A DNA stretch of 64,000 bases from assembly GCA_964573995.1 (NCBI GenBank), contig CAZNLH010000010.1, forward strand, positions 1-64,000, in the 5' to 3' direction. Numbering within the stretch: the stretch's first letter is position 1; each line of letters starts with the position of its first letter. The notes beneath the pieces are model-generated. The model did no database searches, was not told where the DNA came from, and was given only the letters and a program-made list of their open reading frames with translations. Shown here in pieces: positions 53,264 to 62,254 of this stretch. The DNA comes from CAZNLH01 sp964573995. Its GTDB lineage: Bacteria; Gemmatimonadota; CAZMKB01; CAZNLH01. The position numbers and the translations under genes were made by a program.

Positions 53264-53813
53264 TGTCATAATCCTCATCATTCTTTCCCGTATGCAGGAC
53301 AGGATTAAAATCGCTCACGTCCATGCCCCGCAACTCTGCGACCTCCTCCAGGGAACTCAGGGCCTTCAAACCTTCAAGAGTCGCCTTGGCAATATTATAC
53401 GGGTTGTTGGATCCCAAAGACTTCGTCAGGATATCCTGGATCCCGACACACTCAAGCACCGCCCTGACCGCTCCACCCGCAATCAGGCCGGTCCCCGGGG
53501 CGGCTGGTTTCAAAAGGACCCTGCCTGCACTGAAACGCCCGACTATTTCATGCGGGATGGTGCGGGCCATCATAGTCACCGTGAACATCGATTTTCTTGC
53601 AGATTCGGCGCCCTTTCTAATCGCTTCCGACACCTCATTTGCCTTCCCTAATCCCAGGCCCACTCTACCGTTTCTGTCACCGACCGCGACCAGGGTGTTG
53701 AAACCGAACCGCCTTCCACCCTTTACCACCTTGGCGACTCGATTGATATTGATGACGTTCTCAAGAAGTTCAGGTGTTTCTTTTTCCGTCAATACCCCTC
53801 TCCTATCGTTCAT
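53211..53813 (-). CDS. rpsE: 30S ribosomal protein S5
   Basis: A translational-accuracy protein of the 30S subunit. The 200 residues show RVAKVVKGGRRFGFNTLVAV, VGLGLGKANEVSEAIRKGAE, and AGGAVRAVLECVGIQDILTK. It ends in an acidic/charged extension (DEDYDNVTETGDKAGTERD) beyond the normal end, and rpmD starts within this extension. Confidence 0.97.
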   Translation of the reverse strand: MNDRRGVLTEKETPELLENVININRVAKVVKGGRRFGFNTLVAVGDRNGRVGLGLGKANEVSEAIRKGAESARKSMFTVTMMARTIPHEIVGRFSAGRVLLKPAAPGTGLIAGGAVRAVLECVGIQDILTKSLGSNNPYNIAKATLEGLKALSSLEEVAELRGMDVSDFNPVLHTGKNDEDYDNVTETGDKAGTERDKEA

Positions 53814-53831
53814 CGTTCCCCCGTTGCACTA

Positions 53832-54206
53832 TTAAAATTCCAGGCCTCCGTCACGGGCACCATCGGCCAGTGCCTTTACACGGCCATGATATTTATAACC
53901 GCCCCGATCAAAAACCACCTTCCTGATCCCAACTCCAGCCGCCTTCTCGGCCAGGAATTTCCCGGTAACCTTGCTGGTTTCGATCTTGCCACTCTTCCCG
54001 TTCACGCTGTCCTTGATCACCGGTGAGATACTTGATGCACCGAGCAGGGTTACCCCCGCCGTGTCATCGATCAACTGTGCATAAATATGCCTTGAACTCT
54101 TGAAGACCGCAAATCGAGGCCTCTCCGGCGTACCGATGACTTTCTTCCGCACACGCCGATGGCGATGTCTCCTCGAATAGCCCCTGCTTTCGTTCCTGTT
54201 GCTCAT
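53832..54206 (-). CDS. rplR: 50S ribosomal protein L18
   Basis: A 5S rRNA-binding protein. The 124 residues include RHRRVRKKVIGTPERPRFAV and KVVFDRGGYKYHGRVKALAD. The ATG at 54206 follows AAGGGGAT. An upstream start giving 143 residues lacks support. Confidence 0.96.
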   Translation of the reverse strand: MSNRNESRGYSRRHRHRRVRKKVIGTPERPRFAVFKSSRHIYAQLIDDTAGVTLLGASSISPVIKDSVNGKSGKIETSKVTGKFLAEKAAGVGIRKVVFDRGGYKYHGRVKALADGARDGGLEF

Positions 54207-54285
54207 GGTATCCCCTTCGTTCCATTCTATAGACAGAATCGCGGCTTCGCCTGCGACCGCCACCTCTGGTCATACCGCCTGTGGG

Positions 54286-54822
54286 CTACATCCCGGTCTT
54301 ACCAGCCTTTCTCCGGACATGCTCACCCTTATAGCGGATCCCCTTGCCCTTGTAAGGCTCAGGAGGCCTCAATTTTCTGATGCGATCTGCCACGCGTCCG
54401 ACCAATTCCTTATCGATCCCGTTCACCTTGATTTGAGTTGGGCTCGTGACTTCAAACTCAATCCCCTCAGGCGCCTCGAAGAAGATGGGGTGAGCATACC
54501 CGAGTTTGAAGTTCAATCCCCCCTTCATCGCCTCCACCCGGTATCCAACACCTAAGATCTCCAGTTCCTTGTCAAAACCCTTGGACACCCCCTCCACCAT
54601 ATTGGAAATCAACGTCCTGGTCAAGCCGTGCATGGACCGATGCCTGCTCTGATCTGAAGGCCTTTCCACCCGAATATCCCTTTCTCCCATGATGACCTTC
54701 ATTTCCGGAGAGACTTCCATCGAGGTGCTACCTTTCGGCCCCTCCACGCGGACGTGGTGAGCCCTCACCGTCACCTTGACACCGTCCGGGATTTCTATTG
54801 GTTTCTTTCCGATTCGGGACAA
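54286..54822 (-). CDS. rplF: 50S ribosomal protein L6
   Basis: A 178-residue protein near the factor-binding site. The start MSRIGKKPIEIPDGVKV, the middle LGVGYRVEAMKGGLNFKLGY, and the end EPYKGKGIRYKGEHVRRKAG are standard. Confidence 0.97.
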   Translation of the reverse strand: MSRIGKKPIEIPDGVKVTVRAHHVRVEGPKGSTSMEVSPEMKVIMGERDIRVERPSDQSRHRSMHGLTRTLISNMVEGVSKGFDKELEILGVGYRVEAMKGGLNFKLGYAHPIFFEAPEGIEFEVTSPTQIKVNGIDKELVGRVADRIRKLRPPEPYKGKGIRYKGEHVRRKAGKTGM

Positions 54823-54912
54823 GTGTCTTCTCCCTTCTATCTCATTGATCCTTCAGAACCATCCTCATGATTGTACCGGCGGTCGAAGGGCTCCATACCC
54901 ACAATAAGCCGC

Positions 54913-55311
54913 CTACCATATATAGGCCAGGACTTCGCCTCCTATCCCGACTTTACGGCAATCATGGTCAGTCATAATCCCATGGGACGTCGACAGTATG
55001 GCAAACCCCATCCCACTGCGAATCACCGGGACGTCTTCCCTGCCCGTATAGATCCTCAAGCCCGGTTTGCTGATCCGCTTCATCCCCTTGATAATATGCT
55101 CCTCGTCCCTGTTGTACTTGAGCAGGATGCGGATCTTCAAGGGAAATGTATCGGTCAATACCCGATAATCCGCGATCATTCCGTTCTCTTTCAGGATCTT
55201 GGTGATCTCCGCCTTGATCTTGGAATAAGGGACTTCCACCGTTCTATGCTTTGCCATACCCGCATTCCTGATCCTGATGATCAGATCAGCAATTGGGTCA
55301 GTCATTGTCAT
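54913..55311 (-). CDS. rpsH: 30S ribosomal protein S8
   Basis: A 16S-binding protein that in E. coli represses the spc operon. The 132 residues start MTMTDPIADLIIRIRNAG and end SHGIMTDHDCRKVGIGGEVL-AYIW. The ATG at 55311 has GGAG seven bases before it. The 197-base gap upstream contains an exact DnaA box. Confidence 0.96.
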   Translation of the reverse strand: MTMTDPIADLIIRIRNAGMAKHRTVEVPYSKIKAEITKILKENGMIADYRVLTDTFPLKIRILLKYNRDEEHIIKGMKRISKPGLRIYTGREDVPVIRSGMGFAILSTSHGIMTDHDCRKVGIGGEVLAYIW

Positions 55312-55421
55312 TGCTTCTCTCCTCCCCAACCAGGTCTTCGGCCTTGCAAATCAGACAACCAAGTTGTCGGCCCATATGTAAAGATGGTCTTGAGTGCTCG
55401 CAGCACCTCGAAGATTTACAC

Positions 55422-55430
55422 TTATCCACA
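55422..55430 (+). promoter_or_regulatory. Consensus DnaA box
   Basis: TTATCCACA in the rpsN-rpsH gap, embedded in a 16-base sequence (55418-55433) identical to 8748-8763. It is a single copy at this site. A chance match to nine bases is possible, but the longer shared context is notable. Confidence 0.45.
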
Positions 55431-55508
55431 CCCGTTAAATATTCCCAGTATATATCGACAGCCGGCAGACAATTGCCACCCCAAGCCAGCAGGCCGTTCC
55501 AACTTACC

Positions 55509-55694
55509 CTACCAACTCGCCTTTCTAACCCCCGGAATCTTCCCTTCCAGCGCCATCTCCCGAAAACATATCCGGCATATCCCGAAATCCCTGAGGTAGC
55601 CCCTCGATCTTCCACATCTCTGACAGCGGTTATACCTCCTCACCTGGTACTTTGGTCTCCTCTTACACTTCAATATCAGCGCTTTCTTGGCCAA
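55509..55694 (-). CDS. rpsN: 30S ribosomal protein S14 (type Z)
   Basis: The short zinc-binding S14. The 61 residues include YNRCQRCGRSRGYLRDFG and ICRICFRE, giving two CxxC pairs. It ends EGKIPGVRKASW, which is typical. It lies between rplE and rpsH. Confidence 0.97.
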   Translation of the reverse strand: MAKKALILKCKRRPKYQVRRYNRCQRCGRSRGYLRDFGICRICFREMALEGKIPGVRKASW

Positions 55695-55801
55695 ATAACT
55701 ACCTCCCGTTCACCGTAAGAAACTCATACATGCCGTTCACGCAGCCTGTAAATTAAAATAGGGGTCATTGACCTTCCCATACCTTCAGCACTCCTAACAG
55801 G

Positions 55802-56362
55802 TCAAGCCGCGGCAGGAGAGGGCCGCCTGAATGGAAATCCCATCAAGTCGAGCAGCAAATATGCCTCGTCGTCCCTCTTGGCCGTCGTCACTATCGTCAC
55901 GTCAAATCCCCTTATCTTTACGATATCATCATAATCGACTTCGGGGAATATGATCTGCTCATGTATCCCGAAGGAGAAATTTCCGCGCCCATCAAATGAC
56001 CTGGGGTTGATTCCACGGAAATCGCGGATCCTGGGAATGGCCACATGAATCAATCTCTCCAGGAAGTGATACATTCGTGGGCCTCTCAAGGTTACCGAGC
56101 AGCCGATCGGCATTCCAGCCCTCACCCTGAAATTCGATATCGATTTCTTGGCCCTTCGAATTACGGGCCTCTGCCCCGTAATCAACGCCAATTCCTTTAC
56201 CATTGAATCGAGATACTTTGGATCCTGTATCGCATCACCCACGCCAGCATTCAACACGACCTTCACTATCCTCGGGATTGCGAATGAGTTCTTGAGGCCA
56301 AGCCTCTTGGCCATCTCGTCCATTACTCTGTCCCTGTAATCTCTGCCCAGACCTGCAGCCAT
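55802..56362 (-). CDS. rplE: 50S ribosomal protein L5
   Basis: Binds 5S rRNA and contacts P-site tRNA. The 186 residues show IPRIVKVVLNAGVGDA, ITGQRPVIRRAKKSISNFRV, and GNFSFGIHEQIIFPEVDYD. It follows rplX by 25 bases. Confidence 0.97.
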   Translation of the reverse strand: MAAGLGRDYRDRVMDEMAKRLGLKNSFAIPRIVKVVLNAGVGDAIQDPKYLDSMVKELALITGQRPVIRRAKKSISNFRVRAGMPIGCSVTLRGPRMYHFLERLIHVAIPRIRDFRGINPRSFDGRGNFSFGIHEQIIFPEVDYDDIVKIRGFDVTIVTTAKRDDEAYLLLDLMGFPFRRPSPAAA

Positions 56363-56387
56363 TTTCTATCTCCCGGGGCTTTATCGC

Positions 56388-56723
56388 CTATTTCTCCGCC
56401 ACTTTCTTCGGAATCACCTCTCCGCACCTCGCGCATATCCTCGCATGTGTCGATAATTCATCCGCCAGCACCTTATGCCTGACACGCGTGCCCTGGTTGC
56501 ATCGGGGACAAAGCAGGAGAACGTTCGATACGTGAACGGTCGCCTCCCTCTCTATGATCCCCCCCTGAGGGTTCGTGGTCGTAGGACGCGTGTGACGTTT
56601 CATAAAATTGATGTTTTCCACGGTAACCCTGTTACGATCCGGGAAGACCCTCAATACCTTTCCCGTCTTGCCCTTTTCATTGCCAGAGATTATCAGCACC
56701 GTGTCGTTTTTTACAATGTCCAT
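56388..56723 (-). CDS. rplX: 50S ribosomal protein L24
   Basis: An assembly initiator of the 50S subunit. The 111 residues begin MDIVKNDTVLIISGNEKGKT (KOW motif) and carry CPRC and CARC pairs, a zinc-ribbon form. The start at 56723 has GGAGA upstream; the frame extends 16 codons further without support. Confidence 0.96.
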   Translation of the reverse strand: MDIVKNDTVLIISGNEKGKTGKVLRVFPDRNRVTVENINFMKRHTRPTTTNPQGGIIEREATVHVSNVLLLCPRCNQGTRVRHKVLADELSTHARICARCGEVIPKKVAEK

Positions 56724-56751
56724 CTTGTTCTCCAGGTGATACGAGAAAAGC

Positions 56752-57120
56752 CTACAGGACTTCAGGAGCAAGAGAGATAATCTTCATGAACTGCTTCTCT
56801 CTGAGTTCCCTGGCCACCGGCCCGAATATTCTCGTGGCCCTCGGCTCCCTCTGGTCGCTGATAATTACGCAGGCGTTTTCATCAAAACGTATATACGAGC
56901 CATCGTTCCTGCGCGTTTCCTTCCTGCACCTTACGACGACGGCCCGAACCACATCTCCTTTCTTGATGGTGCTGTTCGGCAACGCATCTTTTATGGCCAG
57001 TACAACTATGTCGCCCGCCCGGGCATAACGACGTCGGGTCCCGCCAAGCACCTTTATACACTGAGCGCGTTTTGCCCCTGAATTATCTGCAATCTTGACC
57101 ATCGTCTGTTGTTGAATCAT
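56752..57120 (-). CDS. rplN: 50S ribosomal protein L14
   Basis: A 122-residue protein at the intersubunit bridge. The sequence MIQQQTMVKIADNSGAKRAQ, then VRAVVVRCRKETRRNDGSYI and FDENACVII, is highly conserved. It overlaps rpsQ by four bases. Confidence 0.97.
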   Translation of the reverse strand: MIQQQTMVKIADNSGAKRAQCIKVLGGTRRRYARAGDIVVLAIKDALPNSTIKKGDVVRAVVVRCRKETRRNDGSYIRFDENACVIISDQREPRATRIFGPVARELREKQFMKIISLAPEVL

Positions 57121-57443
57121 TCAGAATCACCTGCTCCTTCCCCACCATTCAGGACATCTTCCTTCTCCTCAAGAGGAGTGGAAGTTATCTCCCTTATTCT
57201 CCACCTCTTATGCTTACTGAGTGGTCGCGTCTCTACTATGGTGACGATGTCCCCTGCCCGGCATCTGTTTTCTGCATCGTGCGCGATCACCCGACTGGTC
57301 TTTCTTACGAGTTTTCCGTAAAGGGGATGCTGAAACACCCTTTCCACCGAAACGACCACGCTCTTATCCATCTTGGTGCGTACGACAATTCCCTGCCTGA
57401 CCTTGCGACGGTTAAGCCTTTCCATTCGTCCCTCTTTCATCAC
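57117..57443 (-). CDS. rpsQ: 30S ribosomal protein S17
   Basis: A primary 16S-binding OB-fold protein. The core RKVRQGIVVRTKMDKSVVV and RVIAHDAENRCRAGDIVTI is standard. The 108 residues include an acidic tail (EEKEDVLNGGEGAGDSE) absent from most S17. It overlaps rpmC and rplN by four bases each. Confidence 0.96.
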   Translation of the reverse strand: MMKEGRMERLNRRKVRQGIVVRTKMDKSVVVSVERVFQHPLYGKLVRKTSRVIAHDAENRCRAGDIVTIVETRPLSKHKRWRIREITSTPLEEKEDVLNGGEGAGDSE

Positions 57444-57658
57444 TCCGGTAGTTTGTGCCTTCCTGTCTTATTTTCCCTCAATGCCGTTTTCATCCGGGCA
57501 ATATCGCGATGGAGGTACCGTATGCGAAGAGGGTTGTCGATTCCCTGATTCCTGTTTCGGAAGCGCAGCCTGAACAATTCCTCCTCGACCTCTTCTATCC
57601 TTGCTTCAATTTCCACGGCGGTCATGTTCCGGATTTCCGAAGACTTTATTGACGTCAT
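57440..57658 (-). CDS. rpmC: 50S ribosomal protein L29
   Basis: A 72-residue helical hairpin near the tunnel exit. IRNMTAVEIEARIEEVEEEL, FRLRFRNRNQGIDNPLRIRY and LHRDIARMKTALREN match the family. It directly follows the rplP stop codon and overlaps rpsQ. Confidence 0.95.
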   Translation of the reverse strand: MTSIKSSEIRNMTAVEIEARIEEVEEELFRLRFRNRNQGIDNPLRIRYLHRDIARMKTALRENKTGRHKLPE

Positions 57659-58069
57659 TTATTCCTCCCGCCGGATCAACCGTGAGCCAAGGGGCAATTT
57701 CCGGGAGGCCAAAAGCATGGCCTCCTTTGCCAGATCATAGGGTACCCCTTCGAGTTCGAACATCACACGTCCCGGTTTTACAACGGCAACCCAGCCCTCC
57801 GGATTCCCCTTCCCTTTACCCATTCTCGTCTCGGCCGGTTTCTTGGTAAAAGGTTTGCTCGGAAAGATTCGGATCCATACCTTTCCACCCCTCTTTATAT
57901 GCCGAGTCAGCGCCACCCTGGCGGCTTCTATCTGCCGGCTCGTTACCCATCCGGGTTCAAGCGCCTGGAGACCATACTCACCGAAACTCACCTCGTTGCC
58001 GCGGGTAGCCATACCCCGCATGCGTCCCCGGTGCTGCTTCCTGAACTTCACTCTCTTCGGCATTAACAT
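57659..58069 (-). CDS. rplP: 50S ribosomal protein L16
   Basis: Organises the A-site region of 23S rRNA. The 136 residues show PKRVKFRKQHRGRMRG, FGEYGLQALEPGWVTSRQIE, and GRVMFELEGVPYDLAKEAM. The ATG at 58069 has GGGAG seven bases upstream. A second ATG lies two codons later. Confidence 0.97.
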   Translation of the reverse strand: MLMPKRVKFRKQHRGRMRGMATRGNEVSFGEYGLQALEPGWVTSRQIEAARVALTRHIKRGGKVWIRIFPSKPFTKKPAETRMGKGKGNPEGWVAVVKPGRVMFELEGVPYDLAKEAMLLASRKLPLGSRLIRREE

Positions 58070-58186
58070 GGCTTAACTCCCCTGGGCCTCATTTTCAATA
58101 TCGACCGGTCAGGTCCCTTGCGGTTACAATCCCCGAACCAAGTTGTCATGTCCAACGAACCACGGTAACGGGTCGAAGCGACGTCA

Positions 58187-58918
58187 TTAATCCGAGCCTC
58201 CTTCGTCCCCGGTATTCAGGACTTCCCCCTTGAAAATCCACACCTTTACACCGATTGTCCCGAATGTCGTGTGCGAGGTGCTCCTGGCATAATCAATATC
58301 CGCCCTGAGAGTATGTAACGGAACCCGTCCCTCATGGTAGCCCTCGGATCTGGCGATCTCGGCCCCCCCAAGGCGCCCGCTGCACTGGATCTTGATTCCC
58401 TTGGCATTCCCTCGCATGGCCGACGTCACAGACTTCTTCATCGCCCGCCGGAAGCTGATCCTTTGTTTGAGTTGGAAGGCAATGTTGTCTGCAACCAGTT
58501 TTGCATTCAATTCCGGCTTCTTTATCTCCTCAATCTTGATCTGAATTTCATCTTCCTCACCAGGTCCTGCTTCATCCCTCCTGCTCTTCTCCCCCCCCCA
58601 GATACGCGTGGACATGGCCTCTTTCCGGACGGAACGAATCAACTGGGCCAATTCGTCCCTGAGTTTGTCGACCTCCTGGCCCCTCCTCCCAATGACGACG
58701 CCGGGTCTTGCCGTATGTATGATAATAACTACCTTTCTTGGTGTTCTCTCTATCTCTACCTTGGCCACCGCCGCATGAGAAAGCCGTGTCTGAAGGTAAC
58801 TTCGTATCTTTTCATCTTCCATGAGAAGCGAGGGGAGATTCCTCTCTTCAAACCATCGGGATTGCCAATTCTTTACGATACCCAAGCGAAAACCTATAGG
58901 ATGCGTCTTTTGTCCCAA
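58187..58918 (-). CDS. rpsC: 30S ribosomal protein S3
   Basis: Lines the mRNA entry tunnel. The 243 residues start MGQKTHPIGFRLGIVKNW, contain the KH motif VVIIHTARPGVVIGRRGQEV, and end in an acidic tail. An extra charged stretch (GGEKSRRDEAGPGEEDE) follows residue 110 between the KH and C-terminal domains, which lengthens the protein slightly. Confidence 0.97.
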   Translation of the reverse strand: MGQKTHPIGFRLGIVKNWQSRWFEERNLPSLLMEDEKIRSYLQTRLSHAAVAKVEIERTPRKVVIIIHTARPGVVIGRRGQEVDKLRDELAQLIRSVRKEAMSTRIWGGEKSRRDEAGPGEEDEIQIKIEEIKKPELNAKLVADNIAFQLKQRISFRRAMKKSVTSAMRGNAKGIKIQCSGRLGGAEIARSEGYHEGRVPLHTLRADIDYARSTSHTTFGTIGVKVWIFKGEVLNTGDEGGSD

Positions 58919-58961
58919 AAGAACCCCTTTCTACTATTGTGCAATGACCTGTTTGCTATTT

Positions 58962-59306
58962 TCAGAATTCAGAAGTCACGACGACCGTGATGTGACTGGT
59001 CCGCTTCCGAATCCGGCCAACTCTTCCCATCGCCCTTGCCCTGAATCGTTTCATCGTCGGCCCTTCATCCACTCGAACGCTCGAAACCTTTAAATCCTCC
59101 ACCCGTAGCCGAAGAGTGCCGGCACTGTTGAGCGCGTTGCTTACCGCGGAACGAAGAGTCTTTAAAACCGGAGTCGCTCCCCTCTTGCTGGAATATTGAA
59201 GGATACCGTACGCGTCCTCGACCGAAAGGCCCCTGATCAGGTCTGCCACCAGCCTGATCTTTCTTGGTGACGACCTTACATATCGACTGAATGCTTTTCC
59301 CTCCAT
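58962..59306 (-). CDS. rplV: 50S ribosomal protein L22
   Basis: Its beta-hairpin reaches into the exit tunnel. The 114 residues include RYVRSSPRKIRLVADLIRGL and the hairpin tip around KRFRARAMGRVGRIRKRTSH. It lies 43 bases before rpsC. Confidence 0.97.
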   Translation of the reverse strand: MEGKAFSRYVRSSPRKIRLVADLIRGLSVEDAYGILQYSSKRGATPVLKTLRSAVSNALNSAGTLRLRVEDLKVSSVRVDEGPTMKRFRARAMGRVGRIRKRTSHITVVVTSEF

Positions 59307-59391
59307 GACTATCCTGGTCCTCCTTCATGAACGCCACGCCACACCACCCATTATCCGTTATATAATCCCCGTCACTGCGGCCTACCGGGGA

Positions 59392-59679
59392 CTACCTGGT
59401 CCTGGCTGTGCGCTCCGCGAGTTTACCGCCATGTCCCCTGAACAACCTCGTCGGCGCAAATTCACCAAGTTTGTGGCCAACCATGTTCTCTGTAATAAAT
59501 ACTGGGATAAACTTGTTGCCATTGTGTACCGCGAGCGTATGCCCCACAAATTCCGGCGATATAGTCGAACGCCTTGACCAGGTCTTTATTACCTGTCTCG
59601 TACCTTTCTCATTGAACTCGGCAATCTTCAGAAATAATTTCTCGTCTATATAGGGACCCTTCTTTACCGATCTCCCCAT
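59392..59679 (-). CDS. rpsS: 30S ribosomal protein S19
   Basis: A 30S head protein. The 95 residues start MGRSVKKGPYIDEKLFLKI and have IKTWSRRSTISPEFVGHTL, NGNKFIPVFITENMVGHKLG and FAPTRLFRGHGG, all conserved. It follows rplB by 24 bases. Confidence 0.97.
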   Translation of the reverse strand: MGRSVKKGPYIDEKLFLKIAEFNEKGTRQVIKTWSRRSTISPEFVGHTLAVHNGNKFIPVFITENMVGHKLGEFAPTRLFRGHGGKLAERTARTR

Positions 59680-59703
59680 CTCAATTCCTCCTCGAGTATC
59701 TTC

Positions 59704-60537
59704 TCATTTCTTCCGTTTCTTAATAATATACCTGTCCGAACTCTTTCCCTTCCGGCGGGTCTTCAGGCCCTTGGTCTTCTTTCCCCAAGGTGTAACAGGG
59801 TGCCTCCCTCCCGATGACTTCCCTTCCCCACCCCCCATAGGATGATCAATGGGATTCATCGCAACGCCCCGCACCTTCGGCCTCTTACCCAGCCACCTCG
59901 AGCGGCCGGCTTTCCCACTGCTCGTATTCTCATGTTTAATATTCCCGACCTTGCCGATCGTAGCCAGGCAATCAAGACCGATCAGCCTGACCTCTCCCGA
60001 CGGCATCCTGATATGCGAGAACTCTCCCTCCTTGGCAACTACCTGGACCCCCGCACCGGCACTTCTGGCTATTTGCCCCCCCTTGCCCGGCTTCATCTCC
60101 ACGTTATGGACTTCACTTCCCAGGGGGACATCCCGAAGCGGCATCGTGTTGCCGACCCTGATCGGGACTCCTCTATCCCTGCCGGAGATCACCACATCAC
60201 CCACCTTTAAGCCCGCAGGTTGCAAGATATACCGTTTTTCTCCATCACGGTACTGAACCAATGCGATATTGGCTGAACGATTGGGATCGTATTCAACGGA
60301 CCTTATGACGCCGGGAACGTCCGCCTTATCCCTCTTCCAGTCGATAGTCCGGTATTTTCTCTTGTGACCACCACCACGTCGTCTCGATGTAACATGACCA
60401 TGGTGGTTCCTACCGCCGGATTTTTTAAGCGGCTCGAGAAGTGATTTCTCCGCCTTTCCTCTCGTGATCTCCTCGTAAGATGAGATCACCATAAAACGCC
60501 GGCTCGGGGTGACCGGCTTAAATTTTTTCATAGACAT
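59704..60537 (-). CDS. rplB: 50S ribosomal protein L2
   Basis: Needed for peptidyl-transferase centre assembly. The protein is about 277 residues, with KKSGGRNHHGHVTSRRRGGG and the catalytic-centre loop VRGVAMNPIDHPMGGGEGKS (conserved His). The ATG at 60537 follows GGAAGGTGG. Confidence 0.97.
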   Translation of the reverse strand: MSMKKFKPVTPSRRFMVISSYEEITRGKAEKSLLEPLKKSGGRNHHGHVTSRRRGGGHKRKYRTIDWKRDKADVPGVIRSVEYDPNRSANIALVQYRDGEKRYILQPAGLKVGDVVISGRDRGVPIRVGNTMPLRDVPLGSEVHNVEMKPGKGGQIARSAGAGVQVVAKEGEFSHIRMPSGEVRLIGLDCLATIGKVGNIKHENTSSGKAGRSRWLGKRPKVRGVAMNPIDHPMGGGEGKSSGGRHPVTPWGKKTKGLKTRRKGKSSDRYIIKKRKK

Positions 60538-60592
60538 GTATTCCACCTTCCTCTATCACTGCCTCGGCTTGATGCAGATCGAAACAACCTGC

Positions 60593-60883
60593 TCAGACCT
60601 CCTCAAAGACCTCGATAAAGTCCCCCGACTTCAGGGTCACAATCGCCTTCTTCCAATCGGGCCTTCGTCCCGAAAAGGCCCCGAGGCGCTTTGGCTTTCC
60701 CTTCATGTTCATTGTCCTAACGTTGAGCACCGTGACATTGAAAATTTTCTTCACGGCATAAGCGATCTCGATCTTATTGGCCCGACCGTCCACTTCGAAG
60801 ACATACTGGTTGCCCTCACCCTGCAGCCGGGTGCTCCTCTCTGTGATGATCGGCCGTTTTATGACCTTTCTTGGGTCCCTCAT
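60593..60883 (-). CDS. rplW: 50S ribosomal protein L23
   Basis: Docks trigger factor and SRP at the exit tunnel. The 96 residues read MRDPRKVIKRPIITERSTRL, YVFEVDGRANKIEIAYAVKK and PDWKKAIVTL. It overlaps rplD by four bases. Confidence 0.96.
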   Translation of the reverse strand: MRDPRKVIKRPIITERSTRLQGEGNQYVFEVDGRANKIEIAYAVKKIFNVTVLNVRTMNMKGKPKRLGAFSGRRPDWKKAIVTLKSGDFIEVFEEV

Positions 60884-61524
60884 TTCAATCTCTCTCCGGT
60901 CTCCAGCATCTCTATTACTGCATCTTCTATCAACAGGACATCTGCGTCAAGGATATCGAGGGAACTGACGTCCTTGAAGGGATGGATGGAGATCTTGGGG
61001 ATGTTCCTTCCTGAAAGGTACACGTCCCTCTTAACTCCCTCGGTAAGGATGAGCACCTTCTTCCCACTTACACCCACCTTGTCCAGCAACTGGGTCATCA
61101 CACGTGTCTTTGGAGCGGTGAATTCCAAGGATTCGAGCACCTTTACCGCCTCTTCCCGTGCCTTTTGGGAGAGACTCGAATAGAGTGCCAACCTCCTCAC
61201 TTTCCTCGGGACTTTCAACCGGTAATCCTTCGGCACCGATCGAAATGCAACCGCTCCACCCTTCCAGAGAGGAGAACGAATAGATCCGGCCCTGGCCCTG
61301 CCCGTACCCTTCTGCCTCCAGGGTTTGCTCCCACCCCCACTGACGGCCGATCTATTCCTGGAAGCGGAGTTTCCCTGGCGGCGATTCGTCAAGGTAGCCC
61401 TTATCACCTGGTATATTGCAGCCTCATTCACTTCCTGACGGAAGACCGCCCCCGGCAGCCGGCGCTTCCCCTTCTCTGCTCCATTACTATCATACATCAG
61501 GGCCTCGATAACTTGGTTCTCCAT
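60880..61524 (-). CDS. rplD: 50S ribosomal protein L4
   Basis: A tunnel-lining protein that in E. coli represses the S10 operon. The 214 residues include the extended loop NRSAVSGGGSKPWRQKGTGR and SIRSPLWKGGAVAFRSVPKD. It lies three bases after rplC and overlaps rplW. Confidence 0.97.
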   Translation of the reverse strand: MENQVIEALMYDSNGAEKGKRRLPGAVFRQEVNEAAIYQVIRATLTNRRQGNSASRNRSAVSGGGSKPWRQKGTGRARAGSIRSPLWKGGAVAFRSVPKDYRLKVPRKVRRLALYSSLSQKAREEAVKVLESLEFTAPKTRVMTQLLDKVGVSGKKVLILTEGVKRDVYLSGRNIPKISIHPFKDVSSLDILDADVLLIEDAVIEMLETGERLK

Positions 61525-61527
61525 CCC

Positions 61528-62169
61528 TTATTCCCCCCTCCTCTTTCTCGCCGTACGGATGGTCACCAGGCTTCCACGGCTCCCCGGAACGGCCCCTCCA
61601 AGGAATATAAGGTTCCGTTCGGCCAGTACCTTCACCACTCTGAGGTTCTTTACCGTCACCCTCTCATTGCCGTACCGTCCCGGCAACCGTTTATTCTTCC
61701 AGACCCTCGCCGGAAAGGTCGAAGCCCCGATAGAGCCAGGAACTCGGTGCTTGTCCTTCGTACCGTGAGTGTGATGATAGCCGGCGAATCCCCATCTCTT
61801 CACCACCCCCTGGAACCCCCGCCCCTTCGACTTTCCTATGATGTCCACTCGATCTCCCACCGAAAAAATGCCCACGGTGAGCGCCTGCCCGACCTCGTAT
61901 TTCTCTTCCGGGTCTTCGAGAGAGAATTCCCTGAGATGCTTCATCATGGGTAAATCGTGCTTGCGAAAAAAGCCCCTTTGAGGTAACGCCAGTTTCTCTT
62001 CCTTAACCGGACGATAACCGAGTTGAACAAACTTCCTCAGCCCTTCGTTGTACGACCCCACCCTGGTAACGACGCACGGCCCAGCTTCAACCACGGTTAC
62101 CGGCACAGGACTGTTTTCGTCGTCAAAGACCTGCGTCATCCCTACTTTTTTCCCCAATAAACCAATCAT
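61528..62169 (-). CDS. rplC: 50S ribosomal protein L3
   Basis: Starts 50S assembly with L24. The 213 residues show MIGLLGKKVGMTQVFDDENS, SKGRGFQGVVKRWGFAGY, and HRVPGSIGASTFPARVWKNK with the methylated-Gln region. An 85-base gap separates it from rpsJ. Confidence 0.97.
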   Translation of the reverse strand: MIGLLGKKVGMTQVFDDENSPVPVTVVEAGPCVVTRVGSYNEGLRKFVQLGYRPVKEEKLALPQRGFFRKHDLPMMKHLREFSLEDPEEKYEVGQALTVGIFSVGDRVDIIGKSKGRGFQGVVKRWGFAGYHHTHGTKDKHRVPGSIGASTFPARVWKNKRLPGRYGNERVTVKNLRVVKVLAERNLIFLGGAVPGSRGSLVTIRTARKRRGE

Positions 62170-62254
62170 CCTGGTATGCCTCTGTTCTAATTCTCTCCCT
62201 TTTCCACCACCGCTATCGCCGAGCCCCTAGATCGATATCCACACTTCCACCATC

